A stretch of DNA of 7,046 bases from Alphaproteobacteria bacterium. Lineage in GTDB: Bacteria > Pseudomonadota > Alphaproteobacteria > Puniceispirillales > UBA1172. Below the pieces are notes generated by a model, which did no database searches, was not told where the DNA came from, and was given only the letters and a program-made list of their open reading frames with translations. The translations under genes were made by a program, and so were the position numbers. The stretch spans positions 17,144-24,189 of the forward strand of contig JAGWAQ010000017.1 of NCBI GenBank assembly GCA_021296375.1, given 5' to 3'. Below, piece by piece: positions 1 through 6,630 of this stretch; position 1 is the stretch's first letter, and every line of letters begins with the position of its first letter.

Positions 1-1
1 T

Positions 2-787
2 GAACATGCCCCGCCTAAAGACCCGCCTGTGGTGGCGCTGGTGTTTTACCGGGCCTTGAACCAGTCCGGCGATACCGCCCCCGTCGATGGCATGATCAAA
101 GCTTTGATGGCAAAGGGGCTGGCGCCATTGCCGATTTTTGTCGCCAGTTTGAAGGACGGGTTTTCAGCGGAAATCACCTCTGCACTGCTGAAGGATTTTG
201 ACGTCAAGGTCATCCTGAACATGACCAGTTTTGCGGTTTCAGACCCGGCGACGGCGCGTGCTGAAGCCGTTAGTCCCGGGCCATTCGGGGCCATTAACGC
301 GCCGGTTATTCAAGTCATGCTGGCCTCCAACACAATGGAGAATTGGCAGGATGGCACCGCCGGGCTGAACCCCCGCGACCTTGCCATGCATGTTGTCTTG
401 CCGGAACTCGATGGCCGCATCATCAGCCGGGCGGTGGGGTTCAAGGCGCCGCCGCGTCGTGATGAGCTGACTCAAGCCATGGTCACGGGGTACCAATGCC
501 ATGAAGAGCGCTGCGCTTTTGTCGCGCAACTTGCGCGCAACTGGGCCTCGCTTGGGGCGACACCACGCGCCGATAAACGTCTTGGCGTCATCATGGCCAA
601 TTACCCGAATAAAGACAGTCGCCTGGCCAATGGGGTGGGGCTGGACACGCCGGAAAGCACGGCGCATGTGCTGAACCACCTGGCGGCGGAAGGCTATGAC
701 GTCACCGGCGCGCCTGCTGATGGGCGGGGGTTGATTGATCGCATGTTGACGGCGCCAACGAACAGCGGCCTGGTTCCCTCTTGCTGA
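2..787 (+). CDS. cobN: Aerobic cobaltochelatase subunit CobN, upstream fragment (5' end off window, ends at frameshift)
   Basis: This is the N-terminal-side part of the large subunit of ATP-dependent aerobic cobaltochelatase, which with CobS and CobT inserts Co2+ into hydrogenobyrinic acid a,c-diamide in the cytoplasm. The frame is open from base 2, so the GTG at 29 is internal and the true start lies upstream of the window. Family-typical segments are VVALVFYRALNQSGDTAPVD near the beginning, followed by PLPIFVASLKD, NMTSFAV, GVIMANYPNKDSRLANGVGLD (about 583-648) and APTNSG near the end. Reading stops at TGA 785-787, shortly after the APTN segment. There the family should continue, and the continuation is found in the next frame as LADYRAAFAELP from about 780. 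The fragment is therefore not a complete protein. The homology call is very strong; whether the gene works depends on the nature of the frame change. Confidence 0.93.
   Translation, partial: EHAPPKDPPVVALVFYRALNQSGDTAPVDGMIKALMAKGLAPLPIFVASLKDGFSAEITSALLKDFDVKVILNMTSFAVSDPATARAEAVSPGPFGAINAPVIQVMLASNTMENWQDGTAGLNPRDLAMHVVLPELDGRIISRAVGFKAPPRRDELTQAMVTGYQCHEERCAFVAQLARNWASLGATPRADKRLGVIMANYPNKDSRLANGVGLDTPESTAHVLNHLAAEGYDVTGAPADGRGLIDRMLTAPTNSGLVPSC
770..787 (+). other. Frame disruption within cobN
   Basis: The upstream frame reads APTNSGLVPSC and stops at 785-787, while the correct continuation LADYRAAFAELP starts at 780 in the next frame. One surplus base, or a loss of 3n+2 bases, joins the two. 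From memory of homologues, about 11 residues usually separate the PTN(A/S)G and LxDY motifs, against about 3 here, so a deletion of around 23 nt is as plausible as a single inserted base. A CCC-T at 776-779 would allow a prolyl-tRNA to shift +1 and restore the frame, but the stop is two sense codons later rather than adjacent, unlike the prfB site. The frame change itself is certain; its cause is not. Confidence 0.85.
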
Positions 788-3209
788 TTACCGCGCGGCT
801 TTTGCTGAATTGCCGCAAGCCGTGCAGGCGACCATCACCGCCCGCTGGGGGGCGCCGGAAGCGGACCCGATGTTCAGCGCAACGCAAGGCGCGTTTGCCC
901 TGCCGGTGCGGATTTACGGCAATGTCGCCACCGCCGTGCAACCGGCGCGGGGATATAACATCGACCCGAAATCGACCTATCATTCCCCCGACCTGCCGCC
1001 GCCCCATAATTACCTCGCCTTTTACATGTGGCTGAAGCAGGATTTTGGCGTTGATGCGATTGTTCATATTGGCAAGCATGGCAATCTGGAATGGTTGCCG
1101 GGCAAAGCGCTGGCGCTCGACGCCACCTGCCTGCCGGACGCGGTGCTGGGGCCGATGCCGCATTTCTACCCGTTTATTGTCAATGACCCGGGCGAAGGCG
1201 CGCAGGCCAAACGCCGCACCCAGGGGGTTATCCTTGATCACCTGACCCCCCCCATGACCCTTGCCGACAGTCACGGGGTGATGGCGGAACTTGAAACCCA
1301 GATGGATGAATTCTATGAAGCGGCGGGGCTGGACCAGCGGCGGTCTGATGTGCTGCTGGAGGCGATCCTGATGACAGCGGATCGCGCCGGCATCGCGGCG
1401 GATTGCGGCATCACCCCTGACGACGCGGCCGATGAAAAGCTGCTGAAGCTTGATAATTTTCTCTGTGACCTTAAGGAAATGCAGATCCGCGACGGGCTGC
1501 ATATTTACGGGCAATCCCCCCAGGGGCGATTGCGCGATGATCTCTTGACGGCGATTTTGCGCATTCCCCGCGGCGATGGCGAAGGGTCGCGGCAATCGCT
1601 TCTTCGGGCCATGGCCAGTGACCTCGGCATGGCGGGGTTTGACCCCCTGACCGCGGAACGCGCGACGCCCTGGGATGGCCCCCGCCCTGACGCTTTGCAA
1701 GGTGATGCTTTTGCTGACCTTGGCCCATGGCGGCATCACGGCGACACGGTCGATCGCCTCAATCATCTGGCGGCGATGCTGGTGGCCAAAACCGTGGCGA
1801 CAGGGGCAACCGATTGCCCGTCCAGCTGGACCCGCACCCATGATGTCCTGACGACTGCCCTGCCGATGGTGGCGCAAGCGATCGCGCGGTCAGGGGGGGA
1901 TGAATTGCATTTCCTCATCAAAGGGCTGGATGGCGGCTATGTGCCGGCGGGGCCTTCCGGGGCGCCGACACGGGGGCGGCCGGAAGTGCTGCCAACAGGG
2001 CGGAATTTCTTTTCCATCGACAGTCGCGCGGTGCCGACGGAAGCCGCCTGGCGGATCGGCTGGGCCTCGGCCTCGATGCTGATCGACCGTTATGTTCAGG
2101 ACAATGGCAATTACCCCGAAGCGCTGGTGGTTTCCGCCTGGGGAACCGCCAATATGCGCACCGGCGGGGATGATATCGCCCAGGCCCTCGCCCTGATGGG
2201 GGTTCAGCCCAAATGGGATGGCGCGTCACGGCGGGTGACGGGGTTTGATGTTTTGCCGGTGTCGGTGTTGGGGCGGCCACGGGTGGATGTGACGATCCGC
2301 GCTTCGGGCTTTTTCCGTGATGCCTTTCCCGCCCAGATCGCGCTGGTGGATAAAGTCGCCCGTGCGGTGGGTGCCCTCGATGAACCGCCGGAACAAAACC
2401 CCATCGCCGCCCGCATGACGGCTGAACGTGACGCCTTGCTGGCGGCTGGAGAAGACCCGCAAATGGCCGAACTCAAATCCGGTTTTCGGGTGTTCAGCGC
2501 CAAGCCCGGGGCTTACGGGGCGGGACTGCAAACGCTGATTGATGAAGGCATCTGGCAGGACCGTGCTGATTTCGGGGAGGCGTTCATGACCTGGTCAAGC
2601 TACGCTTATGGTGATGGCGCGGAAGGTGTTGCTGACCGAGGCGGGCTGGAACGTCGGCTTGCCGCCACCGATGGCGTTATCCATAATCAGGACAACCGCG
2701 AGCATGATATCCTCGACAGTGATGATTATTACCAGTTCGCGGGCGGTTTATCGGCGGCGGTGGCGAGCGTCAAGGGCCAGGACGTGCCTGTCTATAAGGG
2801 GGATCACAGCCTGGGTGAAGCGCCGAAAATCCGCAGCCTCGGGGAAGAGATCACCCGGGTTGTGCGGGGCCGTGCCGCCAACCCGAAATGGATAAGCGGC
2901 GTCATGCGCCATGGCTATAAAGGGGCGTTTGAAATCGCCGCGACGCTGGATTATCTGTTCGCGTTTTCCGCCACCACCCGTCAGGTGCCAAGCCATTTGT
3001 TTGATCAGGTCTATGAAGCCTGGATCGATGATCAAGAGGTCTATGACTTCCTTGAAGACGTCAATCCCCATGCCCTTGATGATATGCTGGCACGGTTTCA
3101 GGAGGCGATGGATCGCGGGCTTTGGCAGCCGCGCCGCAACAGCACCATCGAAAGACTGGCGCTACGGCAAGAAAAGTCGCAAGATGATGGCAATGATGAC
3201 CCGATGTAA
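780..3209 (+). CDS. cobN: Aerobic cobaltochelatase subunit CobN, downstream fragment
   Basis: This is the continuation of cobN in the +1 frame relative to the upstream fragment. Homology resumes by about 780 (LADYRAAFAELPQAV), so the TTG at 810 is only the first start-like codon, with no convincing ribosome-binding site before it. CobN/BchH-family signatures are intact. They are HIGKHGNLEWLPGK (1065-1106), PFIVNDPGEGAQAKRRTQG just after, CDLKEMQIRDGLHIYG near 1465-1509, and VPAGPSGAPTRGRPEVLPTG with GRNFFSID near 1940-2020. WGTANMRTGGDDIAQAL (from 2139), DSDDYYQFAGGL, and NPKWISGVMRHGYKGAFEIA near the C-terminus follow. The full CobN family is roughly 1,250 residues; the two fragments give about 1,070, so about 200 N-terminal residues lie outside the window. 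No further stop or frame break occurs over about 2.4 kb, which argues against long-standing decay. CobN rather than the Mg-chelatase BchH is supported by the cobO and cobQ genes downstream. Confidence 0.95.
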   Translation, partial: LADYRAAFAELPQAVQATITARWGAPEADPMFSATQGAFALPVRIYGNVATAVQPARGYNIDPKSTYHSPDLPPPHNYLAFYMWLKQDFGVDAIVHIGKHGNLEWLPGKALALDATCLPDAVLGPMPHFYPFIVNDPGEGAQAKRRTQGVILDHLTPPMTLADSHGVMAELETQMDEFYEAAGLDQRRSDVLLEAILMTADRAGIAADCGITPDDAADEKLLKLDNFLCDLKEMQIRDGLHIYGQSPQGRLRDDLLTAILRIPRGDGEGSRQSLLRAMASDLGMAGFDPLTAERATPWDGPRPDALQGDAFADLGPWRHHGDTVDRLNHLAAMLVAKTVATGATDCPSSWTRTHDVLTTALPMVAQAIARSGGDELHFLIKGLDGGYVPAGPSGAPTRGRPEVLPTGRNFFSIDSRAVPTEAAWRIGWASASMLIDRYVQDNGNYPEALVVSAWGTANMRTGGDDIAQALALMGVQPKWDGASRRVTGFDVLPVSVLGRPRVDVTIRASGFFRDAFPAQIALVDKVARAVGALDEPPEQNPIAARMTAERDALLAAGEDPQMAELKSGFRVFSAKPGAYGAGLQTLIDEGIWQDRADFGEAFMTWSSYAYGDGAEGVADRGGLERRLAATDGVIHNQDNREHDILDSDDYYQFAGGLSAAVASVKGQDVPVYKGDHSLGEAPKIRSLGEEITRVVRGRAANPKWISGVMRHGYKGAFEIAATLDYLFAFSATTRQVPSHLFDQVYEAWIDDQEVYDFLEDVNPHALDDMLARFQEAMDRGLWQPRRNSTIERLALRQEKSQDDGNDDPM

Positions 3210-3237
3210 TTCCGGCAGATGAATTCCGGCAGATGAA
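3208..3237 (+). repeat. 14-bp perfect tandem duplication in the cobN-cobO gap
   Basis: The unit AATTCCGGCAGATG occurs at 3208-3221 and again at 3222-3235, followed by AA of a third partial copy. It begins within the cobN stop codon and ends beside the cobO ribosome-binding site, so it makes up most of the 37-nt gap. Without one copy the gap would be 23 nt. It looks like a replication-slippage duplication. Confidence 0.9.
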
Positions 3238-3240
3238 GGA
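3236..3240 (+). promoter_or_regulatory. Ribosome-binding site of cobO
   Basis: AAGGA lies six bases before the ATG at 3247 and supports that start. It sits immediately after the 14-bp tandem duplication, which leaves this spacing unchanged. Confidence 0.75.
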
Positions 3241-3246
3241 CAGGAC

Positions 3247-3864
3247 ATGACCGACGACACTGATGATATCGCCCGCCATAACGCCAAAATGGCCAAGAAA
3301 AAACAAGCGCGTGACCGCATCATGGCCACCAAGACCGAAAAAAAGGGCCTGGTGATTGTCCATACCGGTAAGGGCAAGGGCAAATCCAGCGCCGCCTTTG
3401 GCATGATCTTCCGTTGCATCGCCCATGATTTGCCTTGCGCCGTGGTGCAGTTCATCAAGGGCGGGCTCAGCACCGGTGAACGTGACCTCATCACCGGCCA
3501 TTTCGCGGATCGCTGCCAGTTCCACACCATGGGGGAAGGCTTCACCTGGGAAACCCAGGACAAGGAACGCGATATCGCCGCCGCCCAGGCCGCCTGGACG
3601 AAAGCCAAAGAGCTGATCACCACCGAAGGCATGCATATGGTTCTTCTTGATGAGATCAACATCGCCCTGCGCTATGGCTATATCGATACAGCGGAGGTGA
3701 TCGATTTTCTTGAAAACAACAAACCGGAAATGACCCATGTCGTGCTGACTGGCCGTAACGCCAGCGATGAGCTGATCGAGATCGCTGATCTGGCGACAGA
3801 AATGACCTTGCTCAAGCATCCGTTCCGGTCCGGCATCAAGGCCCAGATCGGGGTTGAATTTTAA
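3247..3864 (+). CDS. cobO: Cob(I)yrinic acid a,c-diamide adenosyltransferase CobO
   Basis: This enzyme transfers the 5'-deoxyadenosyl group from ATP to the reduced cobalt of cob(I)yrinic acid a,c-diamide and also serves corrinoid salvage (CobO/CobA/BtuR family, cytoplasmic). The 205-residue length is typical. A basic N-terminal stretch rich in Lys (residues about 11-33) precedes VIVHTGKGKGKSSAAFG, whose P-loop GKGKGKSS (41-48) is the hallmark of the family. LLDEINIAL (133-141) is the Walker B-like segment, VVLTGRNA (165-172) follows, and the C-terminus HPFRSGIKAQIGVEF matches the conserved end. The ATG at 3247 is chosen for its AAGGA site and expected N-terminus. It lies 37 nt after cobN, and its stop TAA overlaps the cobQ ATG by one base (TAATG). 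This points to one transcript and probably coupled translation. It is not the unrelated PduO or EutT type, because those lack this P-loop arrangement. Confidence 0.97.
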   Translation: MTDDTDDIARHNAKMAKKKQARDRIMATKTEKKGLVIVHTGKGKGKSSAAFGMIFRCIAHDLPCAVVQFIKGGLSTGERDLITGHFADRCQFHTMGEGFTWETQDKERDIAAAQAAWTKAKELITTEGMHMVLLDEINIALRYGYIDTAEVIDFLENNKPEMTHVVLTGRNASDELIEIADLATEMTLLKHPFRSGIKAQIGVEF

Positions 3865-5369
3865 TGACCGCGCGCGCCGTGATGATTCAGGGCGCCGGGT
3901 CGAATGTCGGCAAATCCTTGCTGGTGGCAGGGCTGTGCCGCGCCTTCACCCGTCGCGGGCTCAAGGTCCTGCCGTTCAAACCCCAGAACATGTCCAACAA
4001 CGCCGCCGTCACCATCGAGGGGGGCGAGATCGGCCGCGCCCAGGCCCTGCAGGCGCGCGCCTGTTACGCTGACCCCACCGTCCATATGAACCCGGTGTTG
4101 CTGAAACCTGAAACCGATACCGGCGCCCAGATCATCGTTCAGGGGGAGCGGTTCGGCAGCATGCGGGCGCGGGAATACGGCAGCCACAAAGCCAGCCTGA
4201 TGCCGAAAGTGCTGGACAGTTTCACCCGCCTGAAGGCGGACGCTGACCTCGTGATTATCGAAGGCGCGGGCAGCCCGGCGGAGGTCAATCTGCGGGCCGG
4301 GGATATCGCCAATATGGGGTTTGCCGAAGCGGCGGATGTGCCGGTGGTGCTGGTGGGGGATATTGATCGCGGCGGGGTGATCGCCGCGCTGGTCGGCACC
4401 GCCAATGTGCTGGAGCCTGAAGAAACCGCCCGCATCAAAGGGTTTTTGATCAACAAGTTCCGTGGCGACACCAGTCTTTTCCATGACGGCATGACGATTA
4501 TTGAAGACGCCACGGGCTGGCAGGGCTTGGGGATATTGCCGTGGTTTGATCGCGCCCGCACCTTGCCCGCTGAAGACATTCTGGACTTGACGTCAAAAGC
4601 TGATCGCGGGGATTCCGGGGGTGGTGATTCCGGCGGGGGTGTTTCCGAGGGGCTTTACCATGTCGCCGTGCCGGTGTTGCGGCGGATCGCCAATTTTGAT
4701 GATCTCGACCCGTTGGTGGCGGACCCCGCCGTCAAGCTGACGCTGGTTGATGCCGGCGACCCCTTGCCGCTGGATGCCGATATGGTGCTGTTGCCAGGCT
4801 CGAAATCCACCATTGCTGATCTGGCCTTTCTGCGCCAGCAGGGCTGGGATATTGATCTCATGGCACTGATGCGTCATGGCGCAAAAATTGTCGGGCTGTG
4901 CGGCGGCTATCAGATGCTGGGGCGGCGCATCCATGACCCTGACGGGCTGGAAGGCGCGAAAGGCAGTGTCGATGGCCTTGGCTTGCTGGATATCGAAACC
5001 ACCCTTGAGGACAAGAAGACCGTGACGTTCTCAGACGGGGTGGAGCAATCCACCGGCGAAGCCGTCAGCGGCTATGAAATTCATCTTGGCCGCACCACGG
5101 GGGAGGATTGCGCCCGCCCTATGGTCAGGCTTGATGCTGGTCATGATGACGGCGCCGTCAGCGCCGATGGCCGGGTCATGGGCTGTTACATGCACGGGCT
5201 GTTTGGTCGCGACGGGTTCCGTTCCGCCTGGCTGAAATCAGCTGGCCAAGGAGGGTCTGATCTTGATTTTGACGCGACGGTCGAAGACGGGCTGAATGCC
5301 CTCGCTGATCACCTTGCCCGCCACGCTGACCTCGACGCCATTGCCCGTATCGCGGGCATCGAGGGTTAA
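3864..5369 (+). CDS. cobQ: Adenosylcobyric acid synthase (glutamine-hydrolysing) CobQ
   Basis: CobQ uses ATP and glutamine to amidate four peripheral carboxylates (b, d, e, g) of adenosylcobyrinic acid a,c-diamide. The 501-residue protein has two domains. The N-terminal dethiobiotin-synthetase-like ATPase carries VMIQGAGSNVGKS (P-loop, to residue 18), FKPQNMSNNAAVT (38-50), IIEGAGSPAEVNL (131-143) and VVLVGDIDRGGV (161-172). The C-terminal type I glutamine amidotransferase carries IANFDDLDPL (275-284), LLPGSKST (309-316), VGLCGGYQMLG with nucleophile Cys346, and GCYMHGLFG with His444. Between them, residues 248-261 form a Gly/Ser/Asp linker with a tandem DSGGG repeat. Start ATG 3864 overlaps the cobO stop by one base; a weak GGGG sits about 10 nt upstream, so coupling to cobO translation is likely. 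The 3' end overlaps convergent cobD by four bases. The distinction from CobB/CbiA is clear from the NMSNN motif and length. Confidence 0.97.
   Translation: MTARAVMIQGAGSNVGKSLLVAGLCRAFTRRGLKVLPFKPQNMSNNAAVTIEGGEIGRAQALQARACYADPTVHMNPVLLKPETDTGAQIIVQGERFGSMRAREYGSHKASLMPKVLDSFTRLKADADLVIIEGAGSPAEVNLRAGDIANMGFAEAADVPVVLVGDIDRGGVIAALVGTANVLEPEETARIKGFLINKFRGDTSLFHDGMTIIEDATGWQGLGILPWFDRARTLPAEDILDLTSKADRGDSGGGDSGGGVSEGLYHVAVPVLRRIANFDDLDPLVADPAVKLTLVDAGDPLPLDADMVLLPGSKSTIADLAFLRQQGWDIDLMALMRHGAKIVGLCGGYQMLGRRIHDPDGLEGAKGSVDGLGLLDIETTLEDKKTVTFSDGVEQSTGEAVSGYEIHLGRTTGEDCARPMVRLDAGHDDGAVSADGRVMGCYMHGLFGRDGFRSAWLKSAGQGGSDLDFDATVEDGLNALADHLARHADLDAIARIAGIEG
4611..4640 (+). repeat. 15-bp tandem repeat in the cobQ interdomain linker
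   Basis: Two 15-bp copies at 4611-4625 and 4626-4640 differ at two positions, both synonymous in frame. Each encodes Asp-Ser-Gly-Gly-Gly, giving DSGGG twice between the ATPase and amidotransferase domains. A flexible, hydrophilic spacer at this point should be tolerated by the fold. Confidence 0.85.
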
Positions 5370-6373
5370 ACCAGCCCCGCCGAAAGCATGCCCGCCACCA
5401 GCAAACCCGCCACCAGAATACCGATCGCCCGCCACATGATAACAAGCCCTGCCCGCACATCATCCGCCGTTGCCGCGCGTCGTCCGGCGGGGTTCATTTC
5501 GCGATCCGCGCTCATCCGCTGGCCATATTGCCGAGGCCCCGCCAGCGCCAGCCCCAGCACCGCCGCCATGGCGGCTTCCGGCCAGCCGGCGTTGGGGGAG
5601 CGATGCCAGCCCGCGTCCCTTGCCATGGCAACAACCGCCGCCGGTGTTTTGAGGGGGGCGGCGAGGGCAATGGCGAATCCGGTGATGCGAGCCGGAATGA
5701 GGTTAACAAGATCATCCAGCCGCGCCGCGCCAGTCCCGAACGCGAAATGGTCTTTTGACTTGTAGCCGATCATGCTGTCGGCGGTGTTGATCATTTTATA
5801 GATGATGATCCCGGGCAGGCCAAAAAGAAGGTAAAACAACCCTGGCGCCACCACCCCGTCGGACAGGTTTTCCGCGGTGGTTTCGATCGACGCGCGGGCC
5901 ATGGCGGCGGCGTCGAGCGCATCTGGGTTGCGGCCGACGATCATCGAGACGTGGAATCGCGCCGCCGTCATATCGCCAGCGCGCAAGGCCACCGCCACCC
6001 GCCGCACATGGTCATCAAGGCTTCGCCCCGCCACCAGCACGGTGACGATCACGCCTTCGGCGACAGCGGAGATGATGACCGGCGCCAGCCCCGCCAGCCC
6101 GGCGATCATGCCGCCAACCCCGAACGCCAGCATAACAAGCGCCGTGATGACGAGCATGCCATTGATCCGGCGGCGGCGGCCTGAATAACGCCGCCGGTTG
6201 CCCCAGCTTGAAGCAGCAGAAATGGCGCGACCAAACCCCACCACAGGGTGCGGCAGGCGCGACCAGAGCCAGTCAGGCTCCCCGATCACGGCATCGGCCA
6301 TCAAGGCAAGGGCCAGCACCAGCGCCCGTTGATCAAGGGTAAGCGGTAGGATGATGTCAATTAAATCGGGCAT
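5366..6373 (-). CDS. cobD: Adenosylcobinamide-phosphate synthase CobD (CbiB-type), membrane protein
   Basis: This integral membrane enzyme joins the (R)-1-amino-2-propanol(-phosphate) arm to the f carboxylate of adenosylcobyric acid. It is CobD in Pseudomonas denitrificans naming and CbiB in Salmonella, not the Salmonella CobD decarboxylase. The 335 residues show all family blocks: DAVIGEPDWLWSRLPHPVVGFGR (27-49), VGRNPDALD (146-154), IETTAENLSDGVVAP (163-177), NTADSMIGYK (196-205), ARLDDLVNLIPAR (217-229) and HRSPNAGWPEAAMA (257-270). Hydrophobic segments lie near 17-31, 73-116, 174-196, 230-240 and 310-332. The ATG at 6373 is the first standard start after an in-frame stop at 6404-6406. A 13-bp duplication places a second, out-of-frame ATG at 6386, and no good Shine-Dalgarno precedes the in-frame one. 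The gene faces cobQ tail to tail with overlapping stops, so it is not in the cobN-O-Q transcript. Confidence 0.96.
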   Translation of the reverse strand: MPDLIDIILPLTLDQRALVLALALMADAVIGEPDWLWSRLPHPVVGFGRAISAASSWGNRRRYSGRRRRINGMLVITALVMLAFGVGGMIAGLAGLAPVIISAVAEGVIVTVLVAGRSLDDHVRRVAVALRAGDMTAARFHVSMIVGRNPDALDAAAMARASIETTAENLSDGVVAPGLFYLLFGLPGIIIYKMINTADSMIGYKSKDHFAFGTGAARLDDLVNLIPARITGFAIALAAPLKTPAAVVAMARDAGWHRSPNAGWPEAAMAAVLGLALAGPRQYGQRMSADREMNPAGRRAATADDVRAGLVIMWRAIGILVAGLLVAGMLSAGLV

Positions 6374-6387
6374 GTAAATCGGGCATG
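6362..6387 (-). repeat. 13-bp tandem duplication doubling the cobD start codon
   Basis: TAAATCGGGCATG occurs at 6362-6374 and again, directly adjoining, at 6375-6387. On the minus strand each copy contains ATGCCCGATTTA, the first four codons of cobD. Because 13 is not a multiple of three, the outer ATG (6386) is out of frame and reads MPDLHARFN before TGA at 6357-6359, inside cobD. Without one copy, the outer ATG would itself be the cobD start. Confidence 0.92.
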
Positions 6388-6417
6388 AGGTTTCGTTTGT
6401 TTCCTATGGGGAATCAT

Positions 6418-6423
6418 ATTATA
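6418..6423 (-). promoter_or_regulatory. Candidate -10 element of a cobD promoter
   Basis: Read on the minus strand this is a perfect TATAAT in a comparatively AT-rich stretch, about 45 nt before the cobD ATG. The hexamer 17 nt upstream (ACAAGG, plus 6441-6446) is a poor -35 match, so an activator or a degenerate -35 would be needed. Predicted transcription would begin near 6411 and give a leader of about 38 nt. Confidence 0.4.
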
Positions 6424-6440
6424 CCTTTATCCATTGGGTT

Positions 6441-6454
6441 CCTTGTTCACAAGG
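6441..6454. promoter_or_regulatory. Inverted repeat, possible operator between cobD and cbiX
   Basis: CCTTGT-TC-ACAAGG is a perfect 6-bp inverted repeat around a 2-bp centre. A 2-nt loop is too tight for a good RNA hairpin, so a dimeric DNA-binding protein site is the better reading. It coincides with the -35 region expected for the minus-strand TATAAT at 6418-6423. I do not recognise the regulator. Confidence 0.35.
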
Positions 6455-6591
6455 TGGAAGTTATCCCGGTGCGGCAGACCTTCAAGTCAGAGGGGCTTAG
6501 TCCGGGGGCCTTAAGAAAATATCTGTCCGTGATGGGTGGTCATCGGCGGGCAGGGCTTTATTTCTTCCTTCAAGATGAATGCGAAACCTGA

Positions 6592-6612
6592 CCTGTTGAT
6601 GACAGGGTTTTT
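6592..6612 (+). terminator. Weak hairpin plus T-run upstream of cbiX (possible attenuator)
   Basis: CCTGT (6592-6596) can pair with ACAGG (6602-6606) across a 5-nt loop, and a run of five T follows at 6608-6612. An alternative stem, GACA (6601-6604) with TGTC (6612-6615), would exclude the first. The stem is only five base pairs, so this is a weak terminator at best. It lies 22 nt before the cbiX start codon. Confidence 0.3.
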
Positions 6613-6623
6613 GTCGTGATGAA

Positions 6624-6630
6624 AGGAAGG
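6624..6630 (+). promoter_or_regulatory. Ribosome-binding site of cbiX
   Basis: AGGAAGG within AAAGGAAGG precedes the ATG at 6635. The AGGA core ends seven bases before the start. It is the strongest Shine-Dalgarno in the window and fixes the cbiX start. It is also the target of two complementary upstream segments. Confidence 0.8.

Noticed and set aside
29..31. GTG at 29 as the start of the first gene
   Set aside because: The same frame is open to the window edge and CobN homology is already under way, so this is an internal valine codon.
702..1877. A 391-codon open frame on the minus strand, opposite cobN
   Set aside because: It is Arg/His/Gly/Pro-rich, matches no family I know and lies antisense to strongly conserved CobN sequence. 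Long antisense frames are expected in GC-rich coding DNA.
3061..3819. A 252-codon minus-strand open frame opposite the cobN end and cobO
   Set aside because: It is antisense to the intact, conserved cobO and spans the cobN-cobO junction without recognisable motifs, so it is a shadow of the real genes.
6385..6591. A 68-codon plus-strand open frame in the cobD-cbiX spacer, followed by a small hairpin
   Set aside because: It has no ribosome-binding site, its start lies in the 13-bp duplication, third positions are not GC-biased at its beginning, and the peptide resembles nothing I know. A leader peptide is possible but unsupported.
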